Shown: piece by piece, positions 27,517 to 35,321 of the stretch
Numbering within the stretch: the stretch's first letter is position 1
How the letters are laid out: each line of letters begins with the position of its first letter
Assembly: GCA_958407465.1 (NCBI GenBank)
Contig: CATYIV010000007.1
Span: forward strand, 1-64,000
Direction: 5' to 3'
Source: an uncultured Collinsella sp.
GTDB lineage: Bacteria > Actinomycetota > Coriobacteriia > Coriobacteriales > Coriobacteriaceae
Length of the DNA: 64,000 nucleotides
Translations under genes and position numbers: made by a program
Notes under the pieces: model-generated
The model's input: only the letters and a program-made list of their open reading frames with translations
What the model was told of the DNA's origin: nothing
Database searches by the model: none

Positions 27517-28443
27517 ATGCCCATTCGCATCCCCGACGCCCTCCCTGCCGCCGCGCAGCTCGAGAGCGAGAACATCTTTGTCATGACCGAGTACCGCGCG
27601 CTGCACCAGGACATCCGTCCGCTGCGCGTGCTCATCCTCAACCTCATGCCCACCAAGATCGCCACCGAGACGCAGATCATGCGCAAGCTCTCCAACACGC
27701 CGCTGCAGGTGGAGGTGGACCTGCTGCGCACCAAGACGCACGAGGCCACGCACGTAAGCGCCGGCCACCTGGAGACGTTCTACCGCACGTTCGACGACAT
27801 CCGCGACATCCACTATGACGGCCTGATCATCACGGGCGCGCCGGTGGAGCAGATGCCGTTCGAAGAGGTCGACTACTGGCCCGAGCTCTGCCAGATTATG
27901 GACTGGTCCACCACGCACGTGCACTCTACGCTGCACATTTGTTGGGGCGCACAGGCCGGCCTGTACCATCATTACGGTATCCAGAAGCACGACCTGCCGG
28001 CAAAGGCGAGCGGCGTGTTCGAGCATTATCTGGTGAAGCCGCAAAGCCCGCTGGTGCGCGGCTTTGACGACCGTTTCTATGCCGTGCATTCGCGCAACAC
28101 CGATGTGCGCCGCGAGGACGTGGAGGCCGAGCCGCAGCTCGAGGTCGTGGCCGTGTCTGACGAGGTGGGCCTGTACATCGTCAAGTCGACCGACAGCCGC
28201 CGCTTCTTTGTCTTTGGCCATCCCGAGTACGATACCGACACGCTGCGTCTGGAGTACGAGCGTGACGTGAAGCGCGGACTCAACCCGGAGGTGCCGGCGC
28301 ATTACTTCCCAGGTGACGACCCCACTGCCGAGCCGCGCAACGTCTGGCGCAGCCAGGCTCAGTTGCTCTACACCAACTGGCTCAACTACTACGTCTACCA
28401 GACCACGCCCTACGACCTGGCCCGCGCCGGCGAGGAGCACTAG
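27517..28443 (+). CDS. metAA: Homoserine O-acetyltransferase (MetA family)
   Basis: 308 residues. It catalyses the first committed step from homoserine to methionine. Active-site residues are C142 (HICWGAQ), H235 and E237 (FGHPEYD). Position 111 is Glu in [10 protein letters not shown]. In characterised MetA proteins Glu here goes with acetyl-CoA and Gly (as in E. coli) with succinyl-CoA, so this is called an acetyltransferase. GTAAGGAG precedes the ATG. No S-box riboswitch was seen in the 211-bp gap to the divergent dehydrogenase. No other methionine gene is nearby. Confidence 0.95.
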   Translation: MPIRIPDALPAAAQLESENIFVMTEYRALHQDIRPLRVLILNLMPTKIATETQIMRKLSNTPLQVEVDLLRTKTHEATHVSAGHLETFYRTFDDIRDIHYDGLIITGAPVEQMPFEEVDYWPELCQIMDWSTTHVHSTLHICWGAQAGLYHHYGIQKHDLPAKASGVFEHYLVKPQSPLVRGFDDRFYAVHSRNTDVRREDVEAEPQLEVVAVSDEVGLYIVKSTDSRRFFVFGHPEYDTDTLRLEYERDVKRGLNPEVPAHYFPGDDPTAEPRNVWRSQAQLLYTNWLNYYVYQTTPYDLARAGEEH

Positions 28444-28514
28444 GCTGCGGCCGTGGCTGCGACTGTGACTGTGCTCACGGCATGACGAGCGTGGATTTTC
28501 GGACGTTTACAAAT

Positions 28515-28586
28515 CGAGCGTGGATAATCTCCCACTTTTGGCTTGAAACTAGGCTCAAAACGGGAGATTATCCACGCTCATTTTTT
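28515..28586 (+). repeat. GAGCGTGGAT inverted repeat, copy 2, with terminal T-run
   Basis: GAGCGTGGATAATCTCCC (28516-28533) pairs perfectly with 28562-28579. TTTTTT follows at 28581-28586, so this copy can serve as a terminator for metA. A half-word GAGCGTGGATTTTCGGACG lies just before it near 28488. Confidence 0.9.
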
Positions 28587-28876
28587 AGGCATGTAGATGC
28601 CGATGGCTCGGCTAAGAGACGGTGCGTGTAGAAATAAAGTCGCATTTGGCGTGGTCTTGAATCTCGACGGGTTTTTCTTTCTGATAATCCGATGGACCAA
28701 GGCATCAAATTGTGGAGACAGGGACCTCTCGACAACCGCCCTACCTGCAGATATAAGCCATCAGCCTAAAACGTCCAAAACCGTCAAGCATTTGGTCAGT
28801 GCCTAGACGGTATTTGGTCAGACTTCGCATGAAACCGTCTGGTACGTTTGCGCCGTTCCAAGATATGGGAGGCGAC
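28587..28876. promoter_or_regulatory. Leader region of the AbiEi-like gene with repeats
   Basis: Lower in GC than its surroundings. ATTTGGTCAG occurs at 28790-28799 and 28812-28821 (22-bp period). AGACGGT (28805-28811) and ACCGTCT (28834-28840) form an inverted pair. Such sites would fit autoregulation, since AbiEi-type proteins bind inverted repeats in their own promoters. Nothing else was recognised here. Confidence 0.45.
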
Positions 28877-29839
28877 ATGGGAAACATGACGGCGAATCAA
28901 AGACTTACAAGCCACATTAAAGCATGCGAACAGCAGATGAGCTGCGTGTACGCACGCACGACGGCGGAGGCAAAGCAGATTGAGCGGCGGGTGGCGGCGG
29001 GAAGTCTAGAGGCGGTCATGCCGGGGCTGTATGCGCGTCCGGATTATTGGTCCGAGCTCAAGTTTCGGCAGCGTTATCTGCATCGGGTGCGGGCCCTTGC
29101 GCAAAAGCATCCCGACTGGACATTTTGCTCCTATACGGCGGCTGTTATCTATGGTCTTTCGGTTTCGCATGCCAATTTGACGCACATCCATATCGCCGCG
29201 GCGCCGGCGCAATCGACGACGCCCGGCTCTCAGGTGATTCGCCATCGTTATGCTCGTCAAACACGGGCAATCCAGATGGATATTGCCGTGACCGATATCG
29301 ATCAAACGATTACGGATTGCCTGGTCGATGCGTCGTTTGTCGAGGGACTGATCATTGCGGACTCGGCGCTTCATGAGCAGCTGTTGTCGAAGGAGCATCT
29401 CGTTGAGACTGTCGACAAGCTTGGCCTGAATCGTCGCGGTGTTGTGACGGCGCGCAGGGTTGCACGATGTGCCGATGGGCTGTCGGAAAGTGGCGGCGAG
29501 TCCAAGGCGCGTGCCCTGATGATCGAGCGCGGCTGGCAGACGCCGGAGTTGCAAGTTGAGCTGTTCGACCCGGTTGAGCCGGGACGACCGTATCGCGTCG
29601 ACTACTTGTGGCGCGTGGGCGACCGGCTGATTATCGGGGAGTTCGACGGATTTGTTAAAAGCGAGAAGGCGGCGGAGGAGGGCAAGCTCGCGAAGACGCA
29701 GTTCGATGAGCGCCAGCGCGAGTCGAGGCTTTCGCTGCTTGATAACTGCAAGATCGTGCGCTTGTGCTGGGATGATCTAAGGGATCCGACAAAGTTCGAT
29801 CGCAAGCTCAAGGTCGCCGGCGTGCCGCGTGCGTGCTGA
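28877..29839 (+). CDS. Orphan AbiEi-like protein with nuclease-like C-terminus
   Basis: 320 residues. The N-terminal part has an AbiEi-like helix-turn-helix pattern (RRVAAGSLEAVMPGLYARPDYW), and the middle resembles the AbiEi effector region (WTFCSYTAAVIYGLSVSHA). The C-terminal part has a VSR/DUF559-like pattern: E in GGESKARAL, D in YRVDYLWRV and E-x-D-G in IGEFDG, which suggests a PD-(D/E)XK nuclease fold. AbiEi is normally the antitoxin of the AbiEii nucleotidyltransferase toxin, but no toxin gene is adjacent. It could be a stand-alone regulator or nuclease. GGGAGG lies four bases before the ATG at 28877; a second ATG follows at 28886. Confidence 0.6.
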   Translation: MGNMTANQRLTSHIKACEQQMSCVYARTTAEAKQIERRVAAGSLEAVMPGLYARPDYWSELKFRQRYLHRVRALAQKHPDWTFCSYTAAVIYGLSVSHANLTHIHIAAAPAQSTTPGSQVIRHRYARQTRAIQMDIAVTDIDQTITDCLVDASFVEGLIIADSALHEQLLSKEHLVETVDKLGLNRRGVVTARRVARCADGLSESGGESKARALMIERGWQTPELQVELFDPVEPGRPYRVDYLWRVGDRLIIGEFDGFVKSEKAAEEGKLAKTQFDERQRESRLSLLDNCKIVRLCWDDLRDPTKFDRKLKVAGVPRAC

Positions 29840-29868
29840 GGCAGTTGCAGAGCGTTTGGCTGCACAAG

Positions 29869-29981
29869 CGTGGATAATCGGACGGACGAGCGTGGATTTT
29901 CGGACGCTTGTTGAATGAGCGTGGATAATCTCCCGTTTTTAGCTCGTAAGGGGGCTCAAAGTGGGAGATTTTCCACGCACA
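29869..29981. repeat. GAGCGTGGAT repeats, copy 3 and half-copies
   Basis: Two half-words (GCGTGGATAATCGGAC near 29869 and GAGCGTGGATTTTCGGACG near 29889) precede a full hairpin: TGAGCGTGGATAATCTCCC (29916-29934) with 29963-29981, 17 of 19 paired. Confidence 0.88.
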
Positions 29982-30006
29982 TCTTGCGGGTGCGATACAG
30001 TGGCGG

Positions 30007-30603
30007 CTAGGCGCTGACGATGTGGGACAGCGGCAGGTCGTGGGCGTCGGTGGGAACGTGTTCGACGCGCTGTTCGTCAAAGGCGATGCCGATGATTTGG
30101 CATGCGGGCGTGAGCGTGGGCAGGTAGCGGTCATAGCAGCCGCCGCCGTAGCCCAGGCGCGCGCCGGTGCGGTCGAAAGCCACGAGCGGCACGACAACCA
30201 TGTCGAGCTCGGCGGCGGGCACGATGGGGAAGTGGTCGCTGTCGACGTCCGTGGCTGCGAAGGCCCGCGTAGGGTGGGCGATAAACGGGGCCTCGGACGC
30301 ATCGCCGGCAGAGACTGCCCGCATGCACATGCGCTGGCTGCATGCGGCGGCGTCGCTTGCCGAGAGCATGCATGGATAGGCTAAGCGCCAGCCACGCGCG
30401 GCGGCCGCGGCGGCAAACGCGGCGGGGTCGACCTCGGAACCCATCGCGGCATAGACGGCAACGGTGCGTTGGCCCGCAGTGCCGCTGGACTCCATCAGCT
30501 CAACAAGCCGCGCACAGATAGCGGCGGACTTTGCCGCCCGCACATCCAAATCAAGAGCATCGCGCCGAGCAATCATCGCCCGCCGCAACTCAGCCTTGTC
30601 CAT
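30007..30603 (-). CDS. 5-formyltetrahydrofolate cyclo-ligase family protein
   Basis: 198 residues. It returns 5-formyl-THF to the active folate pool as 5,10-methenyl-THF, using ATP. It begins KAELRRAMIARRDAL. The ATP/folate-binding motif near the C-terminus is LGYGGGCYDRYL, and VVPLVAFDRTGARLG precedes it. Residues between about 90 and 125 are less conserved. GAGGAGG five bases before the ATG at 30603 defines the start. Its promoter side overlaps an ACCTACCAAAA repeat. Confidence 0.9.
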   Translation of the reverse strand: MDKAELRRAMIARRDALDLDVRAAKSAAICARLVELMESSGTAGQRTVAVYAAMGSEVDPAAFAAAAAARGWRLAYPCMLSASDAAACSQRMCMRAVSAGDASEAPFIAHPTRAFAATDVDSDHFPIVPAAELDMVVVPLVAFDRTGARLGYGGGCYDRYLPTLTPACQIIGIAFDEQRVEHVPTDAHDLPLSHIVSA

Positions 30604-30619
30604 CCCAGCCTCCTCTAGC

Positions 30620-30664
30620 AAACCTACCAAAAAGGGACAGGTTTATTTTGGCAGGTTTTATCTG
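30620..30664. repeat. ACCTACCAAAA repeat, copy 3 (inverted orientation)
   Basis: AAACCTACCAAAAA (30620-30633), GGGACAGGTTTA in the spacer, and TTTTGGCAGGTTTTATCTG (30646-30664), the complement of copy 1. Here it lies 17 bp upstream of the cyclo-ligase start. Confidence 0.85.
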
Positions 30665-30749
30665 GGCAAGCGCGATATGGGCAGTAAAGCCACCGCAAAT
30701 ATGCCTGTGAACTGCGCCCTTTGTGGTTGTTTGGGCCTATGCGTTAATG

Positions 30750-31079
30750 CTATAACGCCGCAGCGATTGCTTCAGTCACAAACTTATTGAGTGACTCACC
30801 CTTCTTTGCCGCTGCCAGCGCCGCTTGCTTGTGGAGCTCAGAGCCCGTTCTTACGTTGAACGAGCCCTTAAAAGCCCGCTCGGGTTCCTTGCTTTTCTCG
30901 GCGCAAAACTCAAGGTAATCGTCGACGGCGTCATGGAAGCATTGCTCCACCTCTTCAGCTGTGGAGCCTTCAAATACGATTGCGTCCCTAATGCCGGTGA
31001 CCATACCTGTTAGCACATGCTGTTCGGCATCGAACTCGACTGGGGCGAAATAACCCTTGTATGCCAAAACGTTACTCAT
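30750..31079 (-). CDS. hicB: HicB-type antitoxin
   Basis: 109 residues. The N-terminal RNase-H-like domain (AYKGYFAPVEFDAEQHVLTGMV and the DAIVFEGSTAEEVEQCFHDAVDDYLEFC block) is typical of HicB. A C-terminal ribbon-helix-helix-like tail (GESLNKFVTEAI) should bind the operator. It neutralises the HicA mRNA interferase. The ATG at 31079 has GGAGG five bases upstream and overlaps the hicA stop by 8 bp, so the pair is translationally coupled. An ATG at 31094 overlaps that ribosome site. Confidence 0.93.
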   Translation of the reverse strand: MSNVLAYKGYFAPVEFDAEQHVLTGMVTGIRDAIVFEGSTAEEVEQCFHDAVDDYLEFCAEKSKEPERAFKGSFNVRTGSELHKQAALAAAKKGESLNKFVTEAIAAAL

Positions 31080-31335
31080 GACTACCTCCGACATCTTGCA
31101 GAAATCGAACGATGTTTCGAATGGTCCCCGCCGTCAATTCGTCAGATGGATGTGGCGCGTGCATTACGAACATCCTGCCATCTGATGGCCTGTAGAAGCG
31201 AATGCGCGATCCGGATGTCTTGCCTTTGTTGTCCATTTCAAAGCCATATGAAGCCATGACTTTTAAAAAATCGGTATACCGATACGTCGAAGGGCAGCTA
31301 AGCAGTTGGGCGATGAGTTTATCGGTCCGAGTCAT
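31072..31335 (-). CDS. hicA: HicA-type mRNA interferase toxin
   Basis: 87 residues, the usual size. The dsRBD-like fold is recognisable in YTDFLKVMASYGFEMDNKGKTSGSRIRF. The catalytic His region is MHAPHPSDELTAGTIRNIVRFL. The common Gly-Ser-His core reads Gly-Ser-Arg here, while a later His-Ala-Pro-His is present, so activity is likely but not certain. It is transcribed before hicB from a good promoter at 31396-31424. Confidence 0.9.
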   Translation of the reverse strand: MTRTDKLIAQLLSCPSTYRYTDFLKVMASYGFEMDNKGKTSGSRIRFYRPSDGRMFVMHAPHPSDELTAGTIRNIVRFLQDVGGSHE

Positions 31336-31395
31336 CCCGCCTCACATTCTGCAACTATATCCTAGTTGCAATTTAAGTCCGGTGCAAGCATCCCT

Positions 31396-31424
31396 ACTAT
31401 AGAACATGTGTACGTATAGAACAA
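31396..31424 (-). promoter_or_regulatory. Promoter of hicAB with overlapping ATAGAACA repeats
   Basis: On the minus strand TTGTTC (31424-31419) and TATAGT (31401-31396) are separated by 17 bp. On the plus strand the same bases form two ATAGAACA words (31399-31406 and 31416-31423) with a 17-bp period, which may be HicB operator half-sites. Confidence 0.6.
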
Positions 31425-31432
31425 GTGTTCGA

Positions 31433-31726
31433 ACCAACACAAAGGCACCTGCCCCTTCGTGGTGGTTTTTGCTGGTGGGGCGGGTGTCTGCGGCGGTTTG
31501 TCTCGATCTGTAACAGTAACTCGGCAAAATCGGACCTAGATGTTACAGATTGAGACAAAGGGCCGGCGTCATCCGAAAACGTCTCGATTTGTAACATCTG
31601 GAGCCGATATTGCTGCCTAGATGTTACAGATTTAGACAAACTGGTGGGACGGGGTGAGCTGCCCCACCCAAGCAGCGGCAAAAGAAAAAGGTAGATTTTC
31701 AGGCATGTCCCAAAAATCTACCTTTG
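31433..31726. repeat. Cluster of four inverted repeats between hicAB and the M16 peptidase
   Basis: (1) 31433-31470 is a diverged CACCACAAAGG copy. (2) TTTGTCTCGATCTGTAACA (31497-31515) pairs with 31541-31559, 18 of 19. (3) GTCTCGATTTGTAACATCT (31581-31599) pairs with 31619-31637, 16 of 19, and is related to the second. (4) AAGGTAGATTTT (from about 31688) pairs with AAAATCTACCTT (to about 31725). The last can terminate transcription on either strand. No gene lies in this 397-bp gap. Confidence 0.88.
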
Positions 31727-31732
31727 TTGTGG

Positions 31733-34700
31733 TTAGCCCAGCAGGTCGATGATGTTAAAGCCGGCGTTGCTCTTGGCGATGACGTCTCGGCCGCCAAAGA
31801 CACAGGTAGGCGACTCGGCTGCAATGCGCGTCACGTCGGCGCCGAGCGAGCGCAGCTCAGCGGGTGTGGCCGCGAGCATCTGGGCGCGGCGCTCCTCGCG
31901 TGCGTGCGGATCGAGCCCGGCCAGGTAGGTCGTGTTGCGGCGCTTGGTAAGCGCGTACGGCTTCACCGGCGCGTCCATGCCGCTCACGCAGCTCACGATA
32001 AAGCCCTCAAAGGCGGCCTCGTCGGGCTCAAAGCTGCCGAGCCATTCGCCTGCGCGTGCCACGCGTTCAATCGAGGGGTCGATTGCCGGGTCACGGTAGG
32101 TGTAGAACGCCGCCTGACGCTCGCCGGCCGCGCGGAATCCGCAACCGTACGCACCGCCCTTCACGCGGATCTCGTTCCACAGGTAGTCGTAGGAGAGCGC
32201 GTTGGCAGCAACCGCCCAGGCGCCCGTCACGTCGATGCCCAGACGACGAGGGTCGCACGCGCTTGCCGCAAAGCAGATATCGCTGGGGATGACAAAGGCC
32301 TCGTGGCGGTCGCACGGCGCCGGCACCACGAGCGTGTCGCGGCCGGCATCGGCACCGTCGCCCGCGCCCAAACCCAAGTCGCCCGCAGCATCCCAGTACG
32401 CGTCAAAGTCCTCGTCACTGCCGGTAAAGCTCGCCATGCAGCCATCGGCCACAAAGATGCGGTCTGCCAGCTCGGCAAGCTTGGCACGCAGACCGTCCAG
32501 GCGCTCGTCAAAGTGGTCGAGCAGGTCGCGCAAGAACAGATAGAAGTCCACGCCCGAAAGCTGCTCGCGCACCACAGCCGAAGGCGAGCTGTAGCTCATC
32601 GCGCGACCGAGCGCCGCCGAGTGACCGTTGTTGATAAAGCCCTGCTCAAGCCCAATGCGAATCTGCGTGAGCACGTCGCGCACGCGGTCGGCGTCGGCGT
32701 CGAGCAATAGCGTGCTCGACCACACCTCGCGCGGCAGGCTCGCCAGCGCATCGATCTTCTCGGACAGGGTGCCGGCGCTCACCAGCAGGTAGGGGCGCAC
32801 GCCGTCCACGTCGGGCTGGGTCATGACCTCGGTCGTAAAGCTCAAAAAGCCCAGCTTGCCGGCGAGCAAGTTGTCGAGCTCCTCGGCCGAGTGCTCGCTC
32901 GTGGGCAGCTGTTTGAGCAGGCGGCAGAGCAGCGTCACATAGGGCAGGTCCTCAAACGCGACGCAGCTCAGATCGAAATACTGCATGGCGTAGGCCAGAC
33001 GGTTGGTGGGGATGCCGTGGCGCAGGCAGGGGATGGGCGCGGTCGTGTCCACGACCAGCGGCGGCTCGGGGCGCGCCTCGCCAATGTCGGACACGCGCAG
33101 GCGCGGCAGCGTGGCCTTGGCCTCGGGCGTGTCCTCGGCCTCCTGCGCGGCACGCAGCGCGGCCGTGCGCTCGACCACGTCGGCCAGCTCGGCATCGGTC
33201 ATGGCATCGCGCTTGGCTGCCAGCTCAGCGGCCTCGGCACCCTCCGAACCCTCGGCGGCATCCACCGGCGCCAGCTCGACCAGTGCCATGTGGTCGTTTT
33301 CCAGCACCAGCTCGCGCAGCAGGTCCTCAAAGTAGCTGCCGTCCAGCTCGTCACGCAGCTCCTCGTACACCGGGCCGTACTTGAGCGCCAGCGTCGCGGC
33401 GTCGTCATCGTAGAGCCAGGTGCTCAGCGTGTCGCACGCAATGGCCACACCGTCGGCGATACCGTAGTCGCGCTGGCGCAGGTCGTATTCGTTGCTGCTG
33501 ATGATGGCTTCCAGGCGCTCGCGCGGAACGCCATGTTCGCATAGGTCGCGGCAGGCGTCCTGGAACACGCGGCGCAGCTCGCGCGCCACGCCGGGCTGCG
33601 CGTTTTGCAGCATGATGAGCTCGTAGGGCTGCAGGCTCTCGGCTGCGGTGTAGCTCACCACGTTGCCGCCCAGGCCGGCGGCCAGAATGGCCTTCTTAAC
33701 CGGCGCTTCGTTGGAGCCCAGCAGCGCCTCGAACAGGATGTCCGCCGCGATCGTGCGCTTGCGGTCGAGCGCGCTGCCCAACACCAGGCCCAGGCCCACC
33801 AGGGCGTTCTCGGGCGTGGTGGCCATCTTGACGCGCTTATACTCGCAGGTCACGGGCGCTTGCACGCCCAGTGGATTGGGCGCCAGTGTGGACGGGTCCT
33901 CGCCGGCGGCAACGGCTGCGTCCATGCGGCGGCTCGCGGCACTCGGCTGCGACAGATAGCGCTCGTCCAAAAAGGCCAGGGCGCGGTTCACGTCCAGGTC
34001 GCCGTAGAGCGTGATATAGGAGTTGGAAGGGTTGTAGTGGCGCGCGTGCGTGTCCAGGAACTGCTCGTAGGTGAGCGCGGGAATCGCGCGCGGGTCGCCG
34101 CCGCTCTCGTGCGCATAGGCGGTGTCGGGATAGAGCGCGGCGTTGACGGCGTCGTCCAGCACGCTCATGGGGTCGGACAGCGCGCCCTTCATCTCGTTGA
34201 ACACCACGCCGTTATAGCGCAGTGTGCCCTTGCGCAGGCTGGCGGAACTGTCGTCGCCCTCGCCCTCGACACCCTCTGGCAGGTCTAGCTCGTAGTGCCA
34301 GCCCTCCTGCTCAAAAATGGTGGGCTTGGTATAGATGGCCGGGTTGAACACCGCGTCCAGATACACGTCCATCAGGTTGTACAGGTCCTGCTCGTTGGTG
34401 GTGGCAACGGGGTAGATGGTCTTGTCGGGGTAGGTCATGGCGTTGAGGAACGTCTGCATGGAGCTCTTGATCAGGTCGACAAACGGCTCCTTGACGGGAA
34501 ACTTGGCCGACCCGCACAGCACCGAGTGCTCAAGAATATGAAATACGCCGGTGGAATCGGCCGGCGGCGTCTTAAAGCCAATGGCAAAGGCCTTGTTCTC
34601 GTCGTCGCACGCCAGGTACAGCAGGCGAGCGCCCGAGGCGGTGTGGCGCAGCACGTAGGCGTCCGAGTCGAGCTCGGGCACGGTCTCGCAGCGCTCGACG

Positions 34701-34777
34701 GCAAAGCCGTGGCAGGTAGTGCCGGGCACTAGCAGTGCGGCGGCAGCGGCGCGCGGGTCGGTTGAGGTGGTGGGCAT
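31733..34777 (-). CDS. M16C-type insulinase-family metallopeptidase (PreP-like)
   Basis: 1014 residues, the size of a full presequence-protease-like clamshell. The inverted zinc motif HILEH (H80, E83, H84) lies in VFHILEHSVLCGSAKFPVKEPF, with a distal Glu expected in the NEMKGALSDP region. The C-terminal half has the substrate-binding RVKGGAYGCGF motif. It should degrade oligopeptides in the cytoplasm; no signal peptide is seen. The start at 34777 follows AAGGAGAC. An in-frame extension to 34999 reads through intergenic repeat copies and is rejected. It is the sole gene on its transcript. Confidence 0.92.
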   Translation of the reverse strand: MPTTSTDPRAAAAALLVPGTTCHGFAVERCETVPELDSDAYVLRHTASGARLLYLACDDENKAFAIGFKTPPADSTGVFHILEHSVLCGSAKFPVKEPFVDLIKSSMQTFLNAMTYPDKTIYPVATTNEQDLYNLMDVYLDAVFNPAIYTKPTIFEQEGWHYELDLPEGVEGEGDDSSASLRKGTLRYNGVVFNEMKGALSDPMSVLDDAVNAALYPDTAYAHESGGDPRAIPALTYEQFLDTHARHYNPSNSYITLYGDLDVNRALAFLDERYLSQPSAASRRMDAAVAAGEDPSTLAPNPLGVQAPVTCEYKRVKMATTPENALVGLGLVLGSALDRKRTIAADILFEALLGSNEAPVKKAILAAGLGGNVVSYTAAESLQPYELIMLQNAQPGVARELRRVFQDACRDLCEHGVPRERLEAIISSNEYDLRQRDYGIADGVAIACDTLSTWLYDDDAATLALKYGPVYEELRDELDGSYFEDLLRELVLENDHMALVELAPVDAAEGSEGAEAAELAAKRDAMTDAELADVVERTAALRAAQEAEDTPEAKATLPRLRVSDIGEARPEPPLVVDTTAPIPCLRHGIPTNRLAYAMQYFDLSCVAFEDLPYVTLLCRLLKQLPTSEHSAEELDNLLAGKLGFLSFTTEVMTQPDVDGVRPYLLVSAGTLSEKIDALASLPREVWSSTLLLDADADRVRDVLTQIRIGLEQGFINNGHSAALGRAMSYSSPSAVVREQLSGVDFYLFLRDLLDHFDERLDGLRAKLAELADRIFVADGCMASFTGSDEDFDAYWDAAGDLGLGAGDGADAGRDTLVVPAPCDRHEAFVIPSDICFAASACDPRRLGIDVTGAWAVAANALSYDYLWNEIRVKGGAYGCGFRAAGERQAAFYTYRDPAIDPSIERVARAGEWLGSFEPDEAAFEGFIVSCVSGMDAPVKPYALTKRRNTTYLAGLDPHAREERRAQMLAATPAELRSLGADVTRIAAESPTCVFGGRDVIAKSNAGFNIIDLLG

Positions 34778-34865
34778 ATGCAGTCTCCTTTGACGCCCCA
34801 GCGGGGGCGAATCGAGTCGAATCCTCGAGAGTATACCCATATGGGACCCTCGACCAATCTGCCGA

Positions 34866-35012
34866 ATGAGCGTGGATTTTCGGACACACGAGCGTGGAAA
34901 TTCGGACGCCCGCCGAATGAGAGTGGATTTTCGGACGGAATCAGCCTCAAAACGCCCAAAAACCGTCCAAATATCCACCCTCATTTTCCGATCGTCCAAA
35001 ATCCACGCTCAT
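34866..35012. repeat. GAGCGTGGAT repeats, copy 4 (nested 147-bp inverted repeat)
   Basis: Outer arms: ATGAGCGTGGATTTTCGGAC (34866-34885) with 34994-35012. Inner arms: ATGAGAGTGGATTTTCGGAC (from 34917) with 34963-34984. An extra half-word, GAGCGTGGAAATTCGGACG, begins near 34890. The words end in TTTTCGGAC where copies 1-3 have AATCTCCC, so the family has two subtypes. Confidence 0.88.
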
Positions 35013-35024
35013 CCGCCGCCCACA

Positions 35025-35270
35025 CATCTCTCATATCTCATTCGTCACGAATACGAGAGATAACAGAAAGATGAGAGATAAATATGAGAGATAACAATGC
35101 TGCAAAGAGACAGGCAACCATGGTATTGTCTCAATACCGATTGTTCTACCAGCAAGAATATGTTTAAATGAAACAGATGGCAGACATCTTATCTGCCATC
35201 TCTCACTCATCTCTTATATGAGAGATAGCAGTAAGATGAGAGATAATTACGAGAGATAACTGAGAGATGA
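35025..35270 (+). promoter_or_regulatory. Iteron-like GAGAGATA operator array, duplicated module
   Basis: GAGAGATA-type words start at 35055, 35073 and 35086, and again at 35220, 35238, 35251 and 35262 (the last GAGAGATG). Offsets are 0/18/31 in the first group and 0/18/31/42 in the second. The 43-bp blocks 35053-35095 and 35218-35260 match at 38 positions. Inverted TCTCTC words precede each group. A hairpin GATGGCAGA/TCTGCCATC (35176-35200) lies between them. The array ends 51 bases before the next gene, so it is probably its operator. Confidence 0.75.
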
Positions 35271-35321
35271 AGGAAATCTATTCGCGGCATTCTCCGCCGG
35301 ACCGAGCGAAAGGACGTGCAG

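Noticed and set aside
34778-34999. N-terminal extension of the M16 peptidase
   Set aside because: It would translate intergenic GAGCGTGGAT repeats, while a good ribosome site (AAGGAGAC) precedes the ATG at 34777.
35053-35270. Possible CRISPR-like array
   Set aside because: Repeat units are only 8-10 bases, spacings are 11-18 bases and uneven, and no cas gene is present; operator sites fit better.
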